From an uncultured Saprospiraceae bacterium (lineage in GTDB: Bacteria; Bacteroidota; Bacteroidia; Chitinophagales; Saprospiraceae), in NCBI GenBank assembly GCA_905479665.1, contig CAJQNM010000355.1:1-9724 (forward strand): a stretch of DNA of 9,724 nucleotides, given 5' to 3'. Position 1 is the stretch's first letter, and each line of letters begins with the position of its first letter. Made by a program: the position numbers and the translations under genes. Below the pieces are notes generated by a model. The model made no database searches. It was not told where the DNA came from and saw only the letters and a program-made list of their open reading frames with translations. This document shows, one piece after another, positions 6,601-9,724 of the stretch.

Positions 6601-6829
6601 GGTTGTTGATCAAGCACAAATAAGTGTAGAAGTATCAAGTCCGTCAGCGATGCACCTGCGCATCACCGATCTCCTGGGCCGCACCGTCCTCACGCAGCGT
6701 TGGCCGGTTCAATCTGGATCCCTCAAGCTATCGATCGATGGCATCCGTGAAATCGGTGTCGGTGTTTATTTTGGAGAGTTTCGGGTGGGGAAGGATTTGG
6801 TTGGGTTTAAGATGGTTGTCGGACGCTAA
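3689..6829 (+). CDS. Secreted M4 (thermolysin-like) metalloprotease with propeller domain and T9SS sorting signal
   Basis: This 1046-residue zinc endopeptidase is exported to the cell surface or medium. Domains in order: signal peptide 1-22 (SA|QS); FTP/PepSY-type propeptide about 25-270, with the LGMTHHFLQQYFEGLPVFG block; M4 catalytic domain about 285-612; linker 613-655; six PD40/TolB-like propeller motifs about 655-958; and a type-A T9SS C-terminal domain 963-1046 (FYPNPVVDQ... GVGVYFGEF). Catalytic residues are intact. H441-E-M-S-H445 binds zinc and holds the catalytic Glu442. E465 in GALNEAIAD is the third ligand, exactly 20 residues after H445 as in thermolysin. DNGGVHINSGI carries the transition-state His542. 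The propeptide should keep it inactive until export. The start at 3689 overlaps the upstream stop (ATGA); ATG at 3698 is an alternative that also gives a good signal peptide. The propeller between protease and sorting signal is unusual for plain M4 enzymes and may bind substrate or the cell surface. Confidence 0.95.
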   Translation: MIQMKNVLFILLCCCASTFVSAQSWQDKKVPASQSSEPFDPSSFRHADLPWIETLTTPERSHTLLNSQVNRAVFDGVKKSDPARTIWSESQDRSGRSLPQTRKALLDHLTQTLPALNQQTDLVTQEITADELGMTHHFLQQYFEGLPVFGAQLTLHESAEGFLRMNGRLFNVAAQVPEGKINENDAKSIVKDDLRSRTVLMDTKSLAMQLLQQGDEQREILYFDDTHNLHRAWQIKYIPNIYENWEYIVDASSGEILNKWNNICRIHDHDESKQAKFSSQPPSLGSGLDLNGANLEVRCYDDNGTFFLLDASREMFKSLGTADLPPQGAILTYDTKNKPIDEETGFFPNELISSSDANAWDAKAVSAHVNAGIAYEYYRQLLQRNSINGSGGSIYSFINIADPEKGGDFDQAFWNEKIIFYGNGKDVFNRPLQAALDVAAHEMSHGVIQNSANLIYQGESGALNEAIADFFAVATEARLTNETDVIDWKIGNDIINTSIYRSGALRDLSNPHNGGTSLNSVGYQPQFYSERFTGRADNGGVHINSGIANHAFYLVTESVGLQKAEQIIYRSLTTYLTRSSNFQDLRNAMVAAASDLHGVADEVRAVNDAFDFVEIVGGVGAEAPMEADANPGSDLILATSTLLDQSDLYQLANQQLVEIQSALIEEGIINPPSVTDDGAVILYVTDANEIKFISIDYTTGDFEGDVVSTQAIWRNAVISRDGTKIAALTTENDNMVWIFDLISGDSKQFELFNPTFTEGVSTGNVEFADAMDFDFSGELLMYDASNLITSTTSEEFSYWDIGFIEVFDNEAEAFADGDIFKLVTGLPDNVSIGNPVFSKNSPNIIALDYIEVVSDGTTEYSILGVNIETGESDLIHEIVEQGGTLGYPTFSRSDQTILFNAMSEDDLGQPISVVKAAFLAENKIGMDVNSQAVTVIENHRWPVWFSNGERMLTGVFSETSPELNFEFYPNPVVDQAQISVEVSSPSAMHLRITDLLGRTVLTQRWPVQSGSLKLSIDGIREIGVGVYFGEFRVGKDLVGFKMVVGR

Positions 6830-6874
6830 GAGGAGTCTATCCAAGGTGGTTATAATCCATTGTTTGGGAAATTT

Positions 6875-6908
6875 CAAGGGGCTCAGGCCTCCTTGGGATG
6901 AGTTTTTT
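6875..6908 (+). terminator. Probable terminator after the protease gene
   Basis: CAAGGGG (6875-6881) can pair with CTCCTTG (6889-6895, one G-T) around a short loop. Alternatively CTCA (6882-6885) pairs with TGAG (6899-6902) directly before six T residues at 6903-6908. Either fold lies about 45-70 bases past the protease stop. The two folds compete and neither is ideal, so confidence is moderate. Confidence 0.5.
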
Positions 6909-6912
6909 CTAG

Positions 6913-6942
6913 TTAACTGTTAATAAATAATAGTGAACAGTT
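6913..6942. repeat. Nested inverted repeats in the convergent spacer
   Basis: TTAAC-T-GTTAA (6913-6923) is a perfect palindrome around a central T. Its AACTGTT (6915-6921) is repeated in inverse as AACAGTT (6936-6942) after a 14-base AT-rich spacer. It lies between the ends of two convergent genes. It has no adjacent T-run on either strand. It may help to end transcription or be a protein-binding site. Confidence 0.35.
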
Positions 6943-7042
6943 GGGGGTTTGGGATCTCCAATCCGGTTCCCACCTTTAAATAAGTGTGGTCTTAATTATT
7001 CCGGACTAGCTGCTAACTGACCGCTCACAACTCAAAGCTCCT

Positions 7043-7816
7043 TTACGGCCGCAAATTTCCAAAACCGCCGTCGATGTTAAAATTCTGACCAGTGACAAAA
7101 GAAGCCTCGTCGGAACAAAGATATAGCGCAAGATCAGCAATCTCCTGAGGTTTGGCCATGCGGCCAATGGGCTGCGCTTCCGAAAGCTTCTTCATCATCT
7201 CGTCTTCCTGCCCGGCATAATTTTTTGCAACATAGTCGTCGACAAAAGGAGTGTGCACTCTGGCAGGGGAGATGGCATTGCAGCGTATTCCATTTTTGAT
7301 GTAGTCAAGAGCCACTGAGTAGGTCATAGTAAGTACTGCTCCTTTTGTAGTGGTGTAAGCAAATCGATCTGGGATGGCAAGCGTCGAAACGGTCGATGCC
7401 ATATTGACGATGACACCACTATTTTTTGCCTTCATGTGTGGCACGCAGGCCTTGAGGCAGTGATAGACTCCTTTAACATTGATCTGGTAAAGCCGATCGA
7501 ATGTGTCACTATCAGTAGCTTCCAAATTGCCGACAAATCCCACTCCGGCATTGTTCACCAAAATTTCCAACGAACCTTCGCTGGCTATTTTATCTACCAA
7601 TCCTGTAACCATTTTCTGATCTGTGACATCACATTGGTGCGCACTTCCAGACCCAGCAGCTAGCTGCTCTATCGTATGTCTAGCTTGCTCTAGATTGATG
7701 TCAAGAATATGGACGTAGGCACCTGCAGCTGCAAGGGTTTCTACGATACTCCTCCCGATGCCGCTGCCACCACCGGTGACGATCGCTGTTTTTCCTGTTA
7801 GGTCAAATTTTATCAC
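7043..7816 (-). CDS. SDR-family oxidoreductase (NAD-dependent dehydrogenase, substrate unknown)
   Basis: A classical short-chain dehydrogenase of 257 residues, the usual family length, cytoplasmic. The Rossmann motif T14-G-G-G-S-G-I-G21 binds the cofactor. D39 at the end of the second strand (ILDIN) favours NAD over NADP. CDVTD (D63) and NNAG (88-91) are standard. The catalytic tetrad N112, S141, Y154, K158 is complete with normal spacing (13 residues between S and Y). The C-terminal part (YTTTKGAV, GIRCNAISPARVHTPF, QPIGRM, SFVTGQNFNIDGGF) resembles the BDH2 / 2-keto-3-deoxy-L-fuconate dehydrogenase side of the family. A sugar-acid or hydroxy-acid substrate is therefore possible but not shown. 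GTG at 7816 gives the expected IKFDLTGKTAIVTGG start. The frame continues upstream to a TTG at 7855, which would add 13 atypical Lys-rich residues. There are no co-directional partners within the transcript: a strong terminator lies upstream and a convergent gene lies downstream. Confidence 0.92.
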   Translation of the reverse strand: MIKFDLTGKTAIVTGGGSGIGRSIVETLAAAGAYVHILDINLEQARHTIEQLAAGSGSAHQCDVTDQKMVTGLVDKIASEGSLEILVNNAGVGFVGNLEATDSDTFDRLYQINVKGVYHCLKACVPHMKAKNSGVIVNMASTVSTLAIPDRFAYTTTKGAVLTMTYSVALDYIKNGIRCNAISPARVHTPFVDDYVAKNYAGQEDEMMKKLSEAQPIGRMAKPQEIADLALYLCSDEASFVTGQNFNIDGGFGNLRP

Positions 7817-7951
7817 TGCTTTTTTTATTGAATTTTTCTTGTACCAACCTAGCAAAGGGCATCTAATAACCCTATTTAGAATGTAGCTGGAAAAAAGAAC
7901 AAGTTGGCAACCAAAGTAGGGTTTTTAGAGGTGCCCTAAAAGATTGTGAAC
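7817..7951 (-). promoter_or_regulatory. Promoter/leader region of the SDR gene
   Basis: This stretch lies between the terminator of the upstream gene and the SDR start, so the SDR promoter should be here. On the minus strand, TACATTCT with GTTG 22 bases before it is a weak Bacteroidota promoter candidate. TAGGG (7938-7934), CCCTA (7921-7917) and TAGGG (7874-7870) occur in that order on the minus strand, so the middle copy could pair with either outer one. The bases just before the GTG are A-rich with no Shine-Dalgarno. Confidence 0.35.
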
Positions 7952-7983
7952 AAAAAAAAGGCGGTTCCTGGCCGGGAACCACC
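7952..7983 (-). terminator. Strong rho-independent terminator of the modular surface protein gene
   Basis: On the minus strand GGTGGTTCC (7983-7975) pairs with GGAACCGCC (7968-7960) over nine base pairs with one G-T, around the loop CGGCCA. Eight T residues follow (A-run at 7952-7959 on the plus strand). It lies about 50 bases past the stop codon at 8035 and insulates the SDR gene. Confidence 0.9.
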
Positions 7984-8034
7984 TCTCAAAAGCACATTCG
8001 AAACACAGCTTCAAAATGGTGAAGCCACTAACAA

Positions 8035-9724
8035 TTAATTCTTCACTAAGCGTTCTATTTGCTGCTGATCAGCAAAAACAAGTTGTACGAGATAGACACC
8101 TGCTGGATAAGACTGCACATCGAGCTCTACTTGATTAAATCCCTGGTGACTTTGTACCGGATAGACATCTATTTGCTGACCCAATTGATCATACACGACC
8201 AAGCGGCCAGAGAGACTATTGGTTGCATCGAAACTAATCATGACACGCTCATTTGCAGGATTCGGAGAAAGCAACATCGCACTAAAAGGTTGCACTTCTT
8301 CCCAATCTGAGATTCCATCGTCAAGTAGACCCGCATCTAGAGAAGGCGCGTGAGATCTCGGATCTTCGTAGTCCAACTCGGTGTATTCCTCCTTGCTCCG
8401 CTCTACCTGCTGCAATCCATCCGGATCAGTTATCACGGTTTCAATCTGCTCCACAAAACCTGCATCAAGATTTTCCAGCACGTCGCCATTGGTAACGGTA
8501 AAACGCCTGATAAGGCCGGTCTCTTGGTCCGCATCACTATCAAGATCATCCATCGTATTGTCCCCCACGTCGCAAGAAGTGAGGCTATATCCTTCCGGAA
8601 TCTCAAAGCGTAACGTATAGGTGCCCTCATTGAGATGGGCAAATTCATACTGACCATAGATCCCACCGCGCGTCGAGGTAGTCGTCGAGTCAATCAATAC
8701 CGAATCGTGTCTAGCGTTGCCTTCACCGTAAAGTAAAACCCGAACGTTGTTGAATCCCGGTTCACCCTCATCTTGCAAGCCATTGCCATCATCGAGCCAA
8801 GCGGAGCTAGCGATACGTGCTGAGCGACTACTGTTGTAGTCATAACCGCAGACCCTGATCACCTGGGTCTTCGATGTTCTGTTGCCACAAGCATCTTTAA
8901 AACTCCAGGTCCGTAAAATTGCCTTTTGCCGGGGATCGCTGGGATTGATTTTGACATCTTCATGAAACTTGCGATAAAGTGGTCCGCCACAATTATCGTA
9001 CGCCTTCACCGCATCGATGTTGGCTGGAGGAATGTAGACATTGCATCCAAGATCCTGATCAGGAGGCATGTTTCGTATCACAGGTGCAGTTGTGTCATAC
9101 TGGATCACATCAAAAGAATAGACTGACTTATTGCCAGCTTCATCTGTGATGACATAGCCACATCTCCACTTCGTATGAAATCCGAAGCGATCGCAGGCAT
9201 TCTTTGCCAGTAAAACATCAAAGGCTTTCAGCTTATAGATATTCACGCAGCAATTGTCCGTAACGCGAACACCAGACATCGGCACCTGTGGTGTTTCACA
9301 CCCGTAAAAGATCATTTTACCATCCACCAGATTGTCAGTAATGTGCCGTGGAGGGATGATGGTTGGCCCCTGACTATCACGAACCTTAATCTTCATCTGT
9401 TTGCTGATTTCGTTGCCACATTCGTCCCTTGCTTTCCAAGTACGGACGAGATCAAACTCACACTTGCCATATGGCACTTTTTTCTCGTGAAATGATACGT
9501 CTAGTGATACACACCCATAGGTGTCATACCATGGATCAGGAAGTGCATCACCGCATTCGATGGTCGTGTCTCTAGGGATCACAATAGATGATGATGCACC
9601 AGATCCACTTACCGTGATCTTTTTAGTGCAGCTCACGCTATTTCCGCAGATATCGGTAGCGGTAAATACCACAGCGAGACCAGAGGAAAGATCGCATGAT
9701 GATGATGGCACGCTTCCATTGTAA
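8035..9724 (-). CDS. Large modular surface protein: HYR-like repeats, SdrD_B-like domain, T9SS sorting signal (5' end outside window)
   Basis: The frame is open to the right edge, so only the C-terminal 562 or so residues are present. A GTG at 9711 lies inside a repeat and is not a real start. Numbering from that GTG codon, residues 1-35, 42-115, 116-205 and 206-290 are Ig-like modules of the HYR type. They share marks such as ATDICGNSVSCTKKITV, RTWKARDECGNEISKQ, YDTTAPVIRNMPPDQDLGC and RTWSFKDACGNRTSKTQ, with paired cysteines. Residues 299-419 form an SdrD_B/Cna-B-like module (AWLDDGNGLQDEGEPG... GTYTLRFEIPEGYS... DSDADQETG... LDAGFV). An acidic linker runs 421-475. A type-A T9SS sorting domain (LSPNPANE... 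DQLGQQ... YPAGVYLVQL... LVKN) closes the protein at 478-558. It is a probable adhesin or matrix protein exported by T9SS and attached to the surface. Its binding partner is unknown. Confidence 0.92.
   Translation of the reverse strand, partial: YNGSVPSSSCDLSSGLAVVFTATDICGNSVSCTKKITVSGSGASSSIVIPRDTTIECGDALPDPWYDTYGCVSLDVSFHEKKVPYGKCEFDLVRTWKARDECGNEISKQMKIKVRDSQGPTIIPPRHITDNLVDGKMIFYGCETPQVPMSGVRVTDNCCVNIYKLKAFDVLLAKNACDRFGFHTKWRCGYVITDEAGNKSVYSFDVIQYDTTAPVIRNMPPDQDLGCNVYIPPANIDAVKAYDNCGGPLYRKFHEDVKINPSDPRQKAILRTWSFKDACGNRTSKTQVIRVCGYDYNSSRSARIASSAWLDDGNGLQDEGEPGFNNVRVLLYGEGNARHDSVLIDSTTTSTRGGIYGQYEFAHLNEGTYTLRFEIPEGYSLTSCDVGDNTMDDLDSDADQETGLIRRFTVTNGDVLENLDAGFVEQIETVITDPDGLQQVERSKEEYTELDYEDPRSHAPSLDAGLLDDGISDWEEVQPFSAMLLSPNPANERVMISFDATNSLSGRLVVYDQLGQQIDVYPVQSHQGFNQVELDVQSYPAGVYLVQLVFADQQQIERLVKN

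Noticed and set aside
6738..6923. Plus-strand 61-codon frame across the end of the protease gene
   Set aside because: It begins inside the T9SS domain in another frame, runs through the terminator and has no motif.
7817..7855. SDR start at the upstream TTG (7855)
   Set aside because: It adds 13 Lys-rich residues not expected before the Rossmann fold. GTG at 7816 gives the normal family start.
8059..8693. Several frames opposite or overlapping the modular surface protein
   Set aside because: They are shadows of a gene with continuous domain matches on the minus strand.
1..9724. CRISPR arrays, tRNA/rRNA genes, insertion sequences, phage or defence genes
   Set aside because: No direct-repeat array, cloverleaf-like stretch, transposase or integrase motif, or known defence domain was found. 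The HD protein stands alone without a nucleotidyltransferase or effector partner.

Overview
The window looks like a piece of a Bacteroidota chromosome, most likely from the Saprospiria/Saprospiraceae side. Three things suggest this. Two proteins end in a type IX secretion (T9SS) type-A C-terminal sorting domain with the PNP...G.....GVY pattern. One of them combines HYR-like Ig modules with an SdrD_B-like module, a mix typical of that group. Initiation regions are A-rich and mostly lack a Shine-Dalgarno sequence. I see no rRNA, tRNA, insertion sequence, CRISPR array, integrase or plasmid gene. The region reads as ordinary chromosome rich in envelope and secreted proteins.

Layout. At the left edge (1-327, minus) is the 5' end of a secreted von Willebrand factor A protein that runs out of the window. 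A 228-bp divergent spacer follows, then an HD-superfamily phosphohydrolase (556-1158, plus, GTG start). It converges on a predicted outer-membrane beta-barrel protein with an N-terminal DCxxCD domain (1194-2447, minus). Upstream of the barrel gene, in the same direction, are a clear terminator-like hairpin (2493-2519, minus) and a DUF3124-type lipoprotein (2648-3190, minus). A 73-bp divergent promoter region containing a hairpin separates that gene from a two-gene plus-strand operon. This operon is a small uncharacterised lipoprotein (3264-3692) whose stop codon overlaps the start of a 1046-residue secreted M4 (thermolysin-family) metalloprotease (3689-6829). The protease carries a six-motif TolB/PD40-like propeller and a T9SS sorting domain. 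After a probable terminator and a palindromic spacer come a short-chain dehydrogenase (7043-7816, minus), a strong terminator (7952-7983, minus), and the 3' part of a large modular surface protein (8035-9724, minus) that runs off the right edge.

How they fit together. Most products are exported. There are two lipoproteins, one outer-membrane barrel, two confirmed T9SS cargoes (the protease and the right-edge protein) and one probable surface protein (vWA). Only the HD phosphohydrolase and the SDR look cytoplasmic. The only gene pair with strong evidence of joint expression is the small lipoprotein and the M4 protease, joined by an ATGA stop/start overlap. That pair is the best candidate here for an undescribed functional partnership, though the sequence alone does not show what the lipoprotein does.
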